Source: Cryobacterium sp. | Lineage (GTDB): Bacteria; Actinomycetota; Actinomycetes; Actinomycetales; Microbacteriaceae | DNA: 35,009 nt | Assembly (NCBI RefSeq): GCF_026786305.1 | Contig: NZ_JAJAYI010000092.1 | Location: 1 to 35,009 of the forward strand | Reading direction: 5' to 3' | Shown here: piece after piece, positions 16,006 through 25,444 of the stretch | How positions within the stretch are numbered: the first letter of the stretch is position 1 | Layout: each line of letters starts with the position of its first letter | The notes under the pieces: model-generated | Database searches by the model: none | Told to the model about the DNA's origin: nothing | The model's input: only the letters and a program-made list of their open reading frames with translations | Translations under genes and position numbers: made by a program

Positions 16006-18978
16006 ATGATCCAGGCTTTCACCCAGCGTCACATCGGAACCGATGTCGACGCCCAGTCCCACATGCTCGCTACGCTCGGCTACGACTCGGTGCAAGACCT
16101 CGTCTCCGCCGCCATGCCCGCGTCGATCCATGCTGACCTGTTTCGCCAAGACGGGGACAGCGCTCTGCCGCCCGCCGCGAGCGAGAACGAGGCCATCGCC
16201 GAACTTCGCGCTCTCGCCGGCCGTAACACGGTCAAACGCTCGATGATCGGCCTCGGCTACTACGACACGTTCACACCCGCCGTGATCAAGCGCAACGTGT
16301 TTGAAAACCCCAGCTGGTACACCGCCTACACGCCGTACCAGCCGGAGATCTCGCAGGGCCGCCTCGAAGCACTCATCAACTTTCAGACCATGATCGCCGA
16401 CCTCACCGGGCTGACGACGGCGAACGCGTCGATGCTCGATGAGTCGACGGCGGTTGTCGAGGGCATGCTACTTGCCTTGCGCGCCTCCAAGTCCAAGTCC
16501 CGTCGGTTCATCGTTGACACGGATGCCTTTCCGCAGACCCACGCGCTGCTCGCCAACCGCGCGGCCGCGCTCGGCATCGAACTGGCCCAGGTGGCCCTGA
16601 ACGAGTCCACCACGGCCGACGATCTCGGCGACTACTTCGGCGTCTTCGTGCAGTACCCGGCAGCATCCGGTCGCATCTGGAACCCGCAGGCCGTCATCGA
16701 CCTGGCACACGAACACAAGGCGCTCGCCGTCGTGGCCGCCGATCTGCTCGCGCTCACCCTGGTGAAGTCGCCCGGCGACCTCGGCGCGGATGTCGCCGTC
16801 GGTACCAGCCAGCGCTTTGGTGTGCCGATGGGTTTTGGCGGACCGCACGCTGGTTACATGGCCGTCCGCACGGGCCTGGAGCGTCAGCTGCCCGGCCGCC
16901 TTGTGGGCGTGAGCGTGGATGCCACCGGTCACCCCGCCTACCGCCTCGCCCTGCAGGTGCGCGAACAGCACATTCGCCGTGACAAGGCCACGTCGAATAT
17001 CTGTACCGCCCAGGTGCTGCTGGCCGTCATGGCCGGCATGTATGCGGTTTATCACGGGCCACAGGGCCTGAAAGCGATCGCCGAACAGGTACACGAGCGG
17101 GCCGGCGCTCTCGTCCTGGCCCTGCGCGCGATCGATGTCGACGTGATCAACGACACGTTCTTTGACACCATCCGGGTCTCCGTGCCGACCAATGCAGCCG
17201 ACATCGTTGCGAAGGCCGCCGCGAGCGGGTACAACCTGCACCAGGTCGACCCGACCACCATCAGCATCTCGGTCGATGAGACCACAACGCTCGTCGATTT
17301 GTCGTATGTCGTCGGGGCGTTCGGTGGCCGCAGCGCGTTCGGCCACGTCGACTTCGGTGCGTCGCAGTACGGTGTGCCAGCCGACCTGGGCCGCGAGAGT
17401 GAGTTTCTCACCCACCCGGTTTTCAACACGCACCGCTCCGAAACGAGCATGATGCGCTATCTCAAGCGCCTCGCCGACTATGACTATGCGCTGGACCGCG
17501 GAATGATTCCACTCGGCTCCTGCACCATGAAGCTCAACGCGGCGAGCGAGATGGAGGCAGTCAGCTGGCCCGAATTCGCCGGTATCCATCCCTTCGCGCC
17601 GCGCGCCGACGTTGAGGGCTACCTGCACCTCGTGCGGCAGCTCGAAACCTGGATGAGCGATGTCACCGGTTACGATTCGGTGTCGCTGCAGCCAAACGCC
17701 GGCAGTCAGGGCGAACTGGCCGGCCTCCTCGCTATTCGGGGCTATCACCAGTCGAACGGGGACACCGATCGTACGGTCTGCCTGATCCCGTCGAGTGCGC
17801 ACGGCACCAACGCAGCATCCGCTGCCCTCGCCGGCATGCGCGTCGTCGTTGTGGCCTGTGACGAGCTCGGCAACGTCGACCTCGACGACCTACACGCCAA
17901 GATCGCCGAGCACGCCGAGAACCTCGCCGCGCTCATGATCACCTACCCGTCCACCCACGGCGTCTACGAGCACGAGGTCGCAACCATCTGTGCGGCCGTG
18001 CACGCGGCCGGCGGCCAGGTCTACGTCGACGGCGCCAACCTCAACGCACTGCTCGGTTTCGCTCGCTACGGCGATTTCGGCGGCGACGTCTCGCACCTGA
18101 ACCTGCATAAGACCTTCTGCATCCCGCACGGGGGTGGTGGGCCCGGCGTCGGCCCGGTCGCGGCCAAGGCGCACCTCGCTTCGTTCCTTCCGGGGCATCC
18201 GCTCGCGCAGAGCGACGAGCACTACCTGATCGGCAGCGAGGGAACCACAGCGACCGTCGTGCACGCCGGTGGACCGGTCTCAGGCGCGCCCTACGGTAGC
18301 CCGAGCATTCTGCCCATTTCGTGGGCCTACGTGCGCATGATGGGCATCGACGGCCTCAAGCAGGCGACCGGTGCCGCCGTGCTCGCTGCCAACTACGTGG
18401 CCAAACGCCTTGAGAACAGCTACCCGCTGCTCTACTCGGGCGAAAACGGCCTGGTCGCGCACGAGTGCATTCTTGACCTGCGCCCGCTCACCGCGGCCAC
18501 GGGAATCAGCGTCGACGACGTGGCCAAACGTCTCGTCGATTACGGTTTCCACTCACCGACCATGAGCTTTCCGGTGGCCGGCACGCTCATGGTCGAACCC
18601 ACCGAGAGTGAAGACCTCGGCGAAATCGACCGCTTCGTCGACGCCATGATCGCGATCAAGGCCGAAGCGGATGCCGTCGCCGCCGGCCGCTGGCCCGCGG
18701 ACGACAACCCCTTGCACAATGCGCCACACACCGCGCAGTCCGTGATCGAAGGGGAGTGGGAGCACCCCTACGACCGATCCATCGCCGTCTACCCGCTCGC
18801 GAACCTCGTGCGCAACAAGTATTGGCCGCCGGTGCGACGCATCGACAATGCCTACGGCGACCGCAACCTGGTCTGTGCCTGCCCGTCACCCGAGGCGTTC
18901 GAGGAACCCGTTGGTCGAGCCTCGACATCGTTGGTCGAGCCCCAACATCGTTTGTCGAGCCTCAGCATCGTTGGTTGA
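16006..18978 (+). CDS. gcvP: Glycine cleavage system P protein (glycine dehydrogenase, decarboxylating), with repeat-encoded tail
   Basis: A 990-residue pyridoxal-phosphate enzyme that decarboxylates glycine and passes the aminomethyl group to GcvH. It is the long single-chain form. The cofactor lysine is K702 in [24 protein letters not shown] at the N-terminus and [13 protein letters not shown] are typical. The natural C-terminus of the family ends shortly after [18 protein letters not shown]. Here the frame continues for 22 more codons (residues 969-990) entirely inside a 20-bp repeat array, and the stop TGA (18976-18978) exists only because one repeat unit has T instead of C. The catalytic body looks intact. 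A GGAG overlapping the end of gcvH lies 10-15 bases before the start. Confidence 0.95.
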   Translation: MIQAFTQRHIGTDVDAQSHMLATLGYDSVQDLVSAAMPASIHADLFRQDGDSALPPAASENEAIAELRALAGRNTVKRSMIGLGYYDTFTPAVIKRNVFENPSWYTAYTPYQPEISQGRLEALINFQTMIADLTGLTTANASMLDESTAVVEGMLLALRASKSKSRRFIVDTDAFPQTHALLANRAAALGIELAQVALNESTTADDLGDYFGVFVQYPAASGRIWNPQAVIDLAHEHKALAVVAADLLALTLVKSPGDLGADVAVGTSQRFGVPMGFGGPHAGYMAVRTGLERQLPGRLVGVSVDATGHPAYRLALQVREQHIRRDKATSNICTAQVLLAVMAGMYAVYHGPQGLKAIAEQVHERAGALVLALRAIDVDVINDTFFDTIRVSVPTNAADIVAKAAASGYNLHQVDPTTISISVDETTTLVDLSYVVGAFGGRSAFGHVDFGASQYGVPADLGRESEFLTHPVFNTHRSETSMMRYLKRLADYDYALDRGMIPLGSCTMKLNAASEMEAVSWPEFAGIHPFAPRADVEGYLHLVRQLETWMSDVTGYDSVSLQPNAGSQGELAGLLAIRGYHQSNGDTDRTVCLIPSSAHGTNAASAALAGMRVVVVACDELGNVDLDDLHAKIAEHAENLAALMITYPSTHGVYEHEVATICAAVHAAGGQVYVDGANLNALLGFARYGDFGGDVSHLNLHKTFCIPHGGGGPGVGPVAAKAHLASFLPGHPLAQSDEHYLIGSEGTTATVVHAGGPVSGAPYGSPSILPISWAYVRMMGIDGLKQATGAAVLAANYVAKRLENSYPLLYSGENGLVAHECILDLRPLTAATGISVDDVAKRLVDYGFHSPTMSFPVAGTLMVEPTESEDLGEIDRFVDAMIAIKAEADAVAAGRWPADDNPLHNAPHTAQSVIEGEWEHPYDRSIAVYPLANLVRNKYWPPVRRIDNAYGDRNLVCACPSPEAFEEPVGRASTSLVEPQHRLSSLSIVG

Positions 18979-19076
18979 GCCTCGGCATCGTTGGTCGAGC
19001 TTGTCGAGACCGCAAGGATGGTCCTGACAGGCTCGACCTACGGTGCAGTTGTTGAGCTCGTCGAGACACGACCAAC
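18911..19076. repeat. Tandem 20-bp repeat array plus related palindromic copies
   Basis: Four 20-base units start at 18911, 18931, 18951 and 18971, each close to TTGGTCGAGCCTCGGCATCG, followed by a variant with TTGGTCGAGCTTGTCGAGAC at 18991-19010. A further diverged copy (GTTGAGCTCGTCGAGAC...GACCAAC) fills 19050-19076, and GGCTCGACC occurs at 19030-19038. The block occupies the whole gap between gcvP and the convergent CPBP gene and overlaps the last 68 bases of gcvP. The units are directly adjacent with no spacers, so this is not a CRISPR. Confidence 0.85.
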
Positions 19077-19081
19077 GGAAT

Positions 19082-19894
19082 CTACGACGGGGCGAGCAGC
19101 CCCGGCCACCAGGTCAGCGCGAGCGGGTAGCCGACGAACGAGAGAATGTCGAGCAGCCAGTGCGTGACCACGAGCGGCATGGTGCGCCCCCAGCGGGTGT
19201 AGCACCAGCCGAACACGACGCCCATGGCGACGTTGCCGAAAAACGGGCCAACGCCCTGATACAGGTGGTAGCTGCCGCGCAGCACGGCCGCGGTCAGAAT
19301 AATGGTCCAGGTTGACCAGCCGAGTTCGCGCAGCCGGGTGAACAAGTAGCCGACCACGATAATCTCTTCGACCAGCGCGGCCTTGAGGGCAGCGAAGACG
19401 AGAATCGGTATCGTCCACCAGAAGCTGTCGAGCGGCGCAGGCACCACGGCCACCGTGAAGCCGAACGCGCGCCCGGCCAGGTACAGAGCGAGGCCCGGAA
19501 TGCCGATCAGTGCTAGCAGACCAACTCCGCCGAGCAGGTCCCGGCCCGGTCTCGTGAAATCGAAGCCGAGGCGTATAAACGGGCTCTGCCCCGGCTTCCA
19601 GAGCAGGTAAAGCACGAGGCCCACGACCACGAGCCCGAACGCTATGCTCAGAAACTGATAGGTGAAGTCGAGCCACTCGCGCGGCGACTGTGACGTGTTC
19701 AGGCTCGCCGACTGATCGGCCAGCGGCGTCACGTCGGTCAGACGGGCAATGATCGACACGATCGAATACACAGCGGATGCGCCGAGCGACAGCCCGAGTA
19801 CAATCGACAGTTCCCAGCGCAGCCGGGTCTGCTGACCGGCCGGCATGGCATCCGCTGGCGTGACACGAGGGCGCCGACGAAAACCGAGCGTCAT
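19082..19894 (-). CDS. CPBP-family (CAAX/Abi-type) intramembrane metalloprotease
   Basis: A 270-residue protein with about six to eight membrane segments. Family motifs are EE (E176/E177) in AALVEEIIVVGYLF, H210 in LRGSYHLYQGVGPFFGN and H245 in LVVTHWLLD, which together would form the metal site. The usual Arg after the EE pair (EExxxR) is replaced here. Members cleave prenylated or other membrane peptides, or act in bacteriocin handling; many have unknown substrates. Its ATG at 19894 overlaps the stop of the DCC-type gene by four bases (ATGA), so the two are translated together. Confidence 0.83.
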   Translation of the reverse strand: MTLGFRRRPRVTPADAMPAGQQTRLRWELSIVLGLSLGASAVYSIVSIIARLTDVTPLADQSASLNTSQSPREWLDFTYQFLSIAFGLVVVGLVLYLLWKPGQSPFIRLGFDFTRPGRDLLGGVGLLALIGIPGLALYLAGRAFGFTVAVVPAPLDSFWWTIPILVFAALKAALVEEIIVVGYLFTRLRELGWSTWTIILTAAVLRGSYHLYQGVGPFFGNVAMGVVFGWCYTRWGRTMPLVVTHWLLDILSFVGYPLALTWWPGLLAPS

Positions 19895-20301
19895 GAGGTG
19901 AACCCGGCCGTGCCCAAGAACCCGGCCCTGCAGACAGGCGTGCCGCCGAGCAGTTCAAAACGGTAACGGCCGACGAGCCGGTCACAGCCTTCGGCGGCCC
20001 AGGACAAAGGAGAAACCGTGCCCGGCCAGCCGAGCAGGCCAAGCACGGCGCGCGGCTGCTGGCGGAGCAGCGCAGCGACGGTGGCTGCCCTGCCGAACGG
20101 ACGCCCGGCGACAACGAGCCACCCCCGGGCGAAGCCGTCGGCCCCGGTCAGGCCCAGGCTGGCCAGGTCGGCCCCCTGGGAGGGCGTGGCCATCGGCATG
20201 ACGGCCAGGGCCTGGCCCAACCAGGCAACGCCGGTCGTGCAGAAGCCGCAGTCACCGTCGAAAATAAGGATCGGCCGCACTGTGACAGGTTCAAAAGCCA
20301 T
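19891..20301 (-). CDS. DCC-type thiol-disulfide oxidoreductase (DUF393)
   Basis: A protein of about 136 residues beginning RPILIFDGDCGFC, the signature of the DCC family. C18 and C21 form the CxxC pair of a thioredoxin-like fold. The remainder (LLRQQPRAVLGLLGWPGT, then GCDRLVGRYRFELLGG) fits the family, whose members are usually about 120-150 residues. The ATG at 20301 is preferred; a GTG seven codons earlier (20322) is possible, and neither has a clear ribosome-binding site. It is paired by a four-base overlap with the CPBP membrane protease. Its redox partner is unknown. Confidence 0.8.
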   Translation of the reverse strand: MAFEPVTVRPILIFDGDCGFCTTGVAWLGQALAVMPMATPSQGADLASLGLTGADGFARGWLVVAGRPFGRAATVAALLRQQPRAVLGLLGWPGTVSPLSWAAEGCDRLVGRYRFELLGGTPVCRAGFLGTAGFTS

Positions 20302-20921
20302 GGCACTATCTTGCCAGTGCACGGGCCGACTCGGGACTCGGTCGCCGTGGCGAAAATGTGTATGGTTGCAAGACTGTACGCTCTTTTATGGCGCCAAAGG
20401 TTGCGTGCGCGTAACGATATGCGCGATTTGTCACGTGTGCGGATGCCCCTCAAATTAGGCTGGTAGCTCATGCCCAAAGACGGGCGCATGTCTTTGACAA
20501 CCCGCGGGAGACGTACACGCAAGAGCTTTTCAGCGCCATCCCCGGAGGCAATTTCGAGTTCGGTCGCTGAACCGACGGGTGTGGCCAGGCAGTCCGAGTG
20601 ACCCGGTCGACCTGTCCATACCTGTGTGCGGCACAGCCCGGTGAACGTGTGTTTCAGGGCGTTTCGGGCCGTGACGCCGTTGGGCGGTCGCGCACGACAT
20701 AGCGCATCCCGCCCCCCTGACAGGCACAATCTTGCCGTTCTCGGGCATCGGCGCAATATTCTTGCAAATCGCACGACTCGCTGTGCATCTCGGTTACCGC
20801 TGTGTAACGTTTCGGACATTTGCTAGGTAACCGACCACTTCTCTCCCTAGGGTCGTAATTATCCACGCTCGACGCTGGGGTCAAAAACCTGAGTCGGTGC
20901 ACATTTCGCACAGGAGGAAAA
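20302..20921. other. 620-base gene-free stretch before the peptide transporter
   Basis: I find no convincing gene here. It holds the divergent starts of the DCC gene and the lipoprotein gene. Visible structure includes a hairpin CAAAGAC/GTCTTTG (20475-20496), an inverted repeat GGTTACC (20792-20798) / GGTAACC (20826-20832), and AT-rich candidates for -10 boxes such as TAGGTA (20824-20829) and TAATTA (20856-20861). The length suggests a long 5' leader or an unrecognised small RNA. Confidence 0.5.
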
Positions 20922-22709
20922 TTGCCAATCAGAGGAAAACTCTTCAGGAAGACGCTGACGGGGGTTGCCGTTCTGGGCGTCGCCGCCCTCGCGTTGACCG
21001 CCTGCACTACGACAGGTAGTACGCCGAAAGAGACCAGCGCCAGCGGTGGTACCGTGACGGTTGCCGTCGTCAATGACTTCACATCGTTCAACAACCAGAC
21101 CCCGCAGAGCAACCTGGACACCAACGGCCAGGTCGGTTACCTCATGGGCAACTACGGCTCAGCCTTCTCGTATATTGACAAAAACTTCAAGATCGTGCAC
21201 GACGAGAAGTTCGGCACCTTCGAGAAGACCAGCGATGACCCGCAGACCGTCAAATACACGCTGAACAAGGAAAACAAGTGGTCTGACGGCGAGCCCGTCA
21301 CCGCTGACGACATGATTCTCGCCTGGGCCGTCGGATCCGGCTACTATGACAGCGCAACCACCGACGAAGAAGGCGCCGTCACAGCCGGCAACCGTTACTT
21401 CGAGATCGCAGGCAGCACCGCCGGCCTCGACGCGACGGCTTTTCCCGAAATCGGTGACGACAACAGGTCGATCACGCTCGTCTACGACACTCCCTACGTG
21501 GACTGGGAACTCGTCAACCCGATCGCCCAGCCCGCCCACATTGTTGCCAAGAAGGCCGGACTCGGCTCCGCCGCCGAACTGACCGCACTGCTCAAGGGTT
21601 TGGCCAAGGGCGACCCTGCTGCCCCGGTCGCCGCCGACCCGCCCCTGAAGGCTGCCGCCGACTTCGTCAACACCGGCTACGCCGTGACCGCGTTCCCGAC
21701 CGATCCTGACCTGCTGGTCTCGAGCGGTGCCTTCGTGCCGACCGGCTGGACCCCAGGGCAGTCCTTCACCATGGAGCGCAACAAGTTCTACGTGGGAACC
21801 ATGGTTCCCAACGTCGACAAGATCATCATGCGCGTCATTCCCGACGCCAACGCCCAGGTGACCGCTCTTCAGAACGGTGAGGTTGACATCATCAACCCGC
21901 AGGCATCCGCTGACACGCTGACGGCCCTTGAGAACACGGGAGCCGATGTGCTCACCGGCGACCAGGTCTCGTACGACCACCTCGACCTGAACTTCGGTTC
22001 ACAGACCTCGACCGTGTTCGCCGACAGCAACGTCCGTCAGGCATTCCTCAAAACAGTCCCGCGCCAGCAGATCCTTGACTCCATCGTCACCCCGGTGAAC
22101 CCGGACGCCAAGGTTCTCGACTCGCAGATCTGGGTTCCGGCCAACGAGCCGTACGCAGACTCGGTCAAGAACAACGGTTCTTCCGATTACGCCGAGGTTG
22201 ACATCGAAGGTGCCAAGGCGCTTCTGGCCGGAGCGACACCGACTGTCCGAATTCTGTACAACACGAACAACCCGAACCGCGTGGATGAGTTCCAGGCCAT
22301 TCAGGAATCGGCCACCAAGGCCGGCTTCAACGTGGTCGATGCCGGTTCGCCCGACTGGAGCTCGCTGCTTGCCGGTGGCGACTATGACGCCTCCATCTTC
22401 GGCTGGATCAGCCCCGGTGTCGGCTCTGCCGGAATCCCGCAGATCTTCTCGACCGGCGGTGGTGGAAACTACAACCGTTACACGGGCACCAACGATGACG
22501 CCATCGCGACCCAGACCACCCTGGACCCGAAAGAGCTGATCGTGCTCCAGAAGAAGATTGACAAGCAGATGTTCGCCGACGCGTACGGTTTGCCCCTGTT
22601 CCAGCTCCCCGGTGTGTTCGGTGTCTCCAAGCGCGTGAGCGGCGTGGAGTACATGGGCAACCAGACCGGCCCGTTCTGGAACTTCTGGGAATGGTCCGTC
22701 TCTAAGTAA
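20922..22709 (+). CDS. Peptide/solute ABC transporter substrate-binding lipoprotein (family 5)
   Basis: A 595-residue extracytoplasmic binding protein of the DppA/OppA family. The signal peptide ends in a lipobox LTAC, with C28 as the lipid-modified residue. The mature part carries family features such as KYTLNKENKWSDGEPVTADDMILAW and, later, the VRQAFLKTVPRQQILDSIV helix. The start is a TTG at 20922, well supported by AGGAGG five bases upstream; no ATG or GTG gives the signal peptide. It delivers di- or oligopeptides, or another solute, to the permeases downstream. A stable hairpin after the stop probably raises its expression relative to the rest. Confidence 0.9.
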   Translation: MPIRGKLFRKTLTGVAVLGVAALALTACTTTGSTPKETSASGGTVTVAVVNDFTSFNNQTPQSNLDTNGQVGYLMGNYGSAFSYIDKNFKIVHDEKFGTFEKTSDDPQTVKYTLNKENKWSDGEPVTADDMILAWAVGSGYYDSATTDEEGAVTAGNRYFEIAGSTAGLDATAFPEIGDDNRSITLVYDTPYVDWELVNPIAQPAHIVAKKAGLGSAAELTALLKGLAKGDPAAPVAADPPLKAAADFVNTGYAVTAFPTDPDLLVSSGAFVPTGWTPGQSFTMERNKFYVGTMVPNVDKIIMRVIPDANAQVTALQNGEVDIINPQASADTLTALENTGADVLTGDQVSYDHLDLNFGSQTSTVFADSNVRQAFLKTVPRQQILDSIVTPVNPDAKVLDSQIWVPANEPYADSVKNNGSSDYAEVDIEGAKALLAGATPTVRILYNTNNPNRVDEFQAIQESATKAGFNVVDAGSPDWSSLLAGGDYDASIFGWISPGVGSAGIPQIFSTGGGGNYNRYTGTNDDAIATQTTLDPKELIVLQKKIDKQMFADAYGLPLFQLPGVFGVSKRVSGVEYMGNQTGPFWNFWEWSVSK

Positions 22710-22740
22710 GTAGCACCAACGCAGTAGAGAAACATCACCC

Positions 22741-22774
22741 GTTGGGTTCTTGGGGTTCGCCCCAGGAACCCAAC
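22741..22774 (+). terminator. Strong UUCG-capped hairpin after the binding-protein gene
   Basis: GTTGGGTTCTTGGGG (22741-22755) pairs with CCCCAGGAACCCAAC (22760-22774) in a 15-bp stem with one G-T pair and a TTCG loop. Only a weak T-rich stretch follows. It could be a partial terminator or an mRNA-stabilising 3' structure that makes binding protein more abundant than permease. Confidence 0.75.
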
Positions 22775-22785
22775 TTGTGAGTTGA

Positions 22786-22816
22786 TTGCGTGGTTCGCCG
22801 TGAACGCGCTTACAAT
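22786..22816 (+). promoter_or_regulatory. Candidate internal promoter for the permease genes
   Basis: TACAAT (22811-22816) is a close match to a -10 box. TTGCGT (22786-22791) is a fair -35 box, but the spacing is 19 bases. It lies after the hairpin and 60 bases before the permease start, where a second promoter would make sense. Confidence 0.35.
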
Positions 22817-22875
22817 CGAGACGTTGAACGCAATGTCGCAGCCAACGGCGCCCGTCCCAGTGAGGTAAATAACAT

Positions 22876-24408
22876 ATGGTGAGTTTCATCCTGAGACGCC
22901 TTCTCGTTTCGGTGCTCATCCTCGTCGCCGCTTCATTCCTGATGTACGTGTTGGTCGCTTACTCGGCAGATCCGCTTCAGGACCTCACCAGTAGCAACTC
23001 ACCCAACAAAGAGCAGCTGATCAACGCTCGAGTGCAACTTCTCGACCTTGACGTTCCGCCTCCGCTCCGCTGGGTGCTCTGGCTCGGTGGGGTCGCGAAG
23101 TGTGCCATTCCCTTCGCCAACGCCTGTGATCTCGGCTCCACCGTCTCGAACGCGCAGGTCGTCGACATTCTGCCGGGCGCCCTAGCGGCCACCGTTCAAC
23201 TCGTCACGCTCGCCCTCGTGCTCGCCATCCTCCTCGGCGTCATGATCGGTATCGTCACGGCGCTTCGCCAGTACAGCGGCCTCGACAACACCGTGACGTT
23301 CATCAGCTTCTTCCTCTATTCACTTCCGGCATTTCTCGTGGCCGTACTGCTCAAGGAATTCGTCGCCATCGGCTTCAACAACTTTCTGCGCGACCCGGTC
23401 ATCGGTGCCATCGTGGCCCTGGTGATCGGTCTCGTCATGGGTGCCATCTGGCAGTCCCTGCTTGGTGGCGACGCAAAGAGACGATTGGTCGTCTTTCTGG
23501 TTTCGGGTGCCGCAACCGCGAGTGTGCTGCTCCTGATGAGCGCGACGAACTGGTTTATGAACCCTGGCCTCGGGCCGATCGTGATCATTCTGGTTTCGGC
23601 CGCGATTGCCTTTGCCGTCACGCTTGTGTTGGCCGGGCTTCGCAACCGTCGGGCGTTCATCACCGGCGGTATCAACGCGGGCATCGCGATCGCCGGGTAC
23701 TTTCTGTTGCAGCCTCTGTTCGATGTGTCGTCGGCTGGAACGCTGGCCATTCTGGCCCTGGTCACCCTCGCCGTCGGAGCGATCAGTGGCTATCTGATGG
23801 GCGGGTACGACCGCGGCCAGAACATTCGGGTTGGCATGGTCACGGCTGGTTTGTGTGGCGCGATCGTTCTGCTCGACCGGTTTATGCAGTCCTGGGGTGA
23901 TCTTCTCGAGGCCACCAACGGCCGCCCGATCGCCACCGTCGGATCGAAAACACCGGGCGCCTCGGGCGATGTCTGGCTCAGTGGACTCGATGCATTCGCG
24001 CACCTGACGTTGCCGACGATCGCGCTTCTTCTGATCTCGTTCGCCGGGTACACCCGGTATTCCCGGGCCGGCATGCTCGAGGTGCTCAGTCTTGACTACA
24101 TCCGCACCGCGCGGGCCAAAGGGCTCCCCGAGCGCACGGTGATCATGCGCCACGCCTTCCGCAACATGCTGATCCCACTCACCACCCTCGTCGCATTCGA
24201 CGTGGGCGCACTTCTTGGTGGGGCGATCATCACCGAAAAGGTCTTTGCGATTCCGGGCATGGGAAACCTCTTCAACCAGGGGCTCGGGCGCGGTGACCTC
24301 AACCCGGTCATGGGGTACTTTCTGATCGTCGCCGCCATGGCCATTACCTTCAACTTTCTCGCCGATATGGCGTATGCCGGTCTCGATCCGAGGGTGAGGA
24401 TCCGCTAG
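22876..24408 (+). CDS. DppB-like ABC transporter permease with extra membrane insert
   Basis: A 510-residue inner-membrane permease. The N-terminal part (FILRRLLVSVLILVAASFLMYVLV) and the C-terminal part with the ATPase-contact EAA loop (LDYIRTARAKGLPERTVIMRHAFRNMLIPL) are typical of DppB/OppB. Those proteins usually have about 310-340 residues. The excess is an insert at about residues 161-350, between TM3 and TM4, with about six further hydrophobic segments and little resemblance to the transporter core. An even number of segments would keep the topology. The ATG at 22876 has GAGGTAA upstream. The stop overlaps the next gene's GTG by one base. It forms the channel with the DppC-like subunit. 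Confidence 0.88.
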   Translation: MVSFILRRLLVSVLILVAASFLMYVLVAYSADPLQDLTSSNSPNKEQLINARVQLLDLDVPPPLRWVLWLGGVAKCAIPFANACDLGSTVSNAQVVDILPGALAATVQLVTLALVLAILLGVMIGIVTALRQYSGLDNTVTFISFFLYSLPAFLVAVLLKEFVAIGFNNFLRDPVIGAIVALVIGLVMGAIWQSLLGGDAKRRLVVFLVSGAATASVLLLMSATNWFMNPGLGPIVIILVSAAIAFAVTLVLAGLRNRRAFITGGINAGIAIAGYFLLQPLFDVSSAGTLAILALVTLAVGAISGYLMGGYDRGQNIRVGMVTAGLCGAIVLLDRFMQSWGDLLEATNGRPIATVGSKTPGASGDVWLSGLDAFAHLTLPTIALLLISFAGYTRYSRAGMLEVLSLDYIRTARAKGLPERTVIMRHAFRNMLIPLTTLVAFDVGALLGGAIITEKVFAIPGMGNLFNQGLGRGDLNPVMGYFLIVAAMAITFNFLADMAYAGLDPRVRIR

Positions 24409-25424
24409 TGTCCAATCAGATTCAACCGACCGGACTTGACGAAACGGTCATTCCCACCCACGTTCCTGAAAGCCAGGGGCGCCTCATCTGGCGCCGTTTC
24501 GTCGGCAACAAGGTGGCCGTCGCGTCGGTGATTCTCATCGTGGTGATCATCGTCTTCGCGATCGCTGCCATCGGCAACGGGCTCATCCCCGGCTGGTGGA
24601 AGTTCAGTTATAAAGAGCTGAACCCCCAAGTGAACCGCGGCGACCCGACGCTGTCGCTCGTGCCCGTGTGGCTCGGCGGCAACGGGGTGAGCCTCGGCGA
24701 GCATCCGTTCGGCCAGGACCGCATCGGCAAGGACTATTTCGCCATGACCATGCGCGGCATTCAGAACTCCGTACTGTTCATGGTCGTTTTCGGCTTCATT
24801 GCAACCTTCATCGGTGTTGTTGTCGGCGCCGTCGCCGGCTACTACCGCGGCTGGGTCGACGCCGTGCTCATGCGTGTCACCGACGTCTTCATCGTGATCC
24901 CCGCCCTCGTGATCGGCGCTGTCGTCGGCCACTGGCTCGGTTCCCTCGGCGCACCCGTCCTGGCGATCATGCTCGCCTTCTTCTCGTGGATGGGCATCGC
25001 CCGACTGGTCCGCGGCGAATTCCTGTCGCTACGGGAGCGAGAATTCGTCGAGGCCGCCCGCGTCGCCGGTGCTTCAGACGCCCGCATCATTTTCAAACAC
25101 ATCCTGCCCAACGCCATCGGCGTCGTCATCGTCTCCGCGACGCTGATCATGGCGTCGGCGATCCTGCTCGAAACGGCGTTGAGCTATCTGGGCTACGGCA
25201 TCCGTTCACCCGACGTGTCGCTGGGCCTACTGATCAGCGCGAACCAGTCTGCGTTTCAGACGCGGCCGTGGCTGTTCTGGTGGCCCGGTGTGTTCATCGT
25301 CTCGCTCGCGCTGCTGGTCAACTTTGTCGGTGACGGGCTGCGTGATGCCTTCGACCCGAGGCACCGCCGCTTCAAGCTGAGCAAAATGCGTGAGACCCGC
25401 TCGGAGCCGGAGCTGAACGCGTGA
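24408..25424 (+). CDS. DppC-like ABC transporter permease
   Basis: A 338-residue inner-membrane permease of the DppC/OppC type. The N-terminal cytoplasmic segment (LIWRRFVGNKVAVASVILIVVIIVFA) and the EAA loop (REREFVEAARVAGASDARIIFKHILPNAIG) are characteristic. The loop between TM1 and TM2 includes FGQDRIGKDYFAMTMRGIQNS, the usual G-x-D-x-G-R-D region in a modified form. The GTG start overlaps the stop of the DppB-like gene by one base (TAGTG), with GAGG upstream, so the two are coupled. Length is normal for the family. Confidence 0.9.
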   Translation: MSNQIQPTGLDETVIPTHVPESQGRLIWRRFVGNKVAVASVILIVVIIVFAIAAIGNGLIPGWWKFSYKELNPQVNRGDPTLSLVPVWLGGNGVSLGEHPFGQDRIGKDYFAMTMRGIQNSVLFMVVFGFIATFIGVVVGAVAGYYRGWVDAVLMRVTDVFIVIPALVIGAVVGHWLGSLGAPVLAIMLAFFSWMGIARLVRGEFLSLREREFVEAARVAGASDARIIFKHILPNAIGVVIVSATLIMASAILLETALSYLGYGIRSPDVSLGLLISANQSAFQTRPWLFWWPGVFIVSLALLVNFVGDGLRDAFDPRHRRFKLSKMRETRSEPELNA

Positions 25425-25444
25425 TTACCCGCATGATGGGCCGA

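Noticed and set aside
16468..17802. 444-codon open frame antisense to gcvP
   Set aside because: Lies wholly within gcvP, whose motifs are unmistakable; no start signal or family resemblance.
18911..19010. Possible CRISPR array
   Set aside because: The 20-base units are directly adjacent with no unique spacers, and no cas genes are nearby.
20440..20520. tRNA-like string GGCTGGTAGCTCA
   Set aside because: Resembles a D-arm, but no acceptor stem, anticodon arm or T-loop can be placed around it.
20470..20601. Small forward open frame of 43 codons before the lipoprotein gene
   Set aside because: Basic and plausible in length, but there is no ribosome-binding site and no recognisable family, so not enough support to call it.
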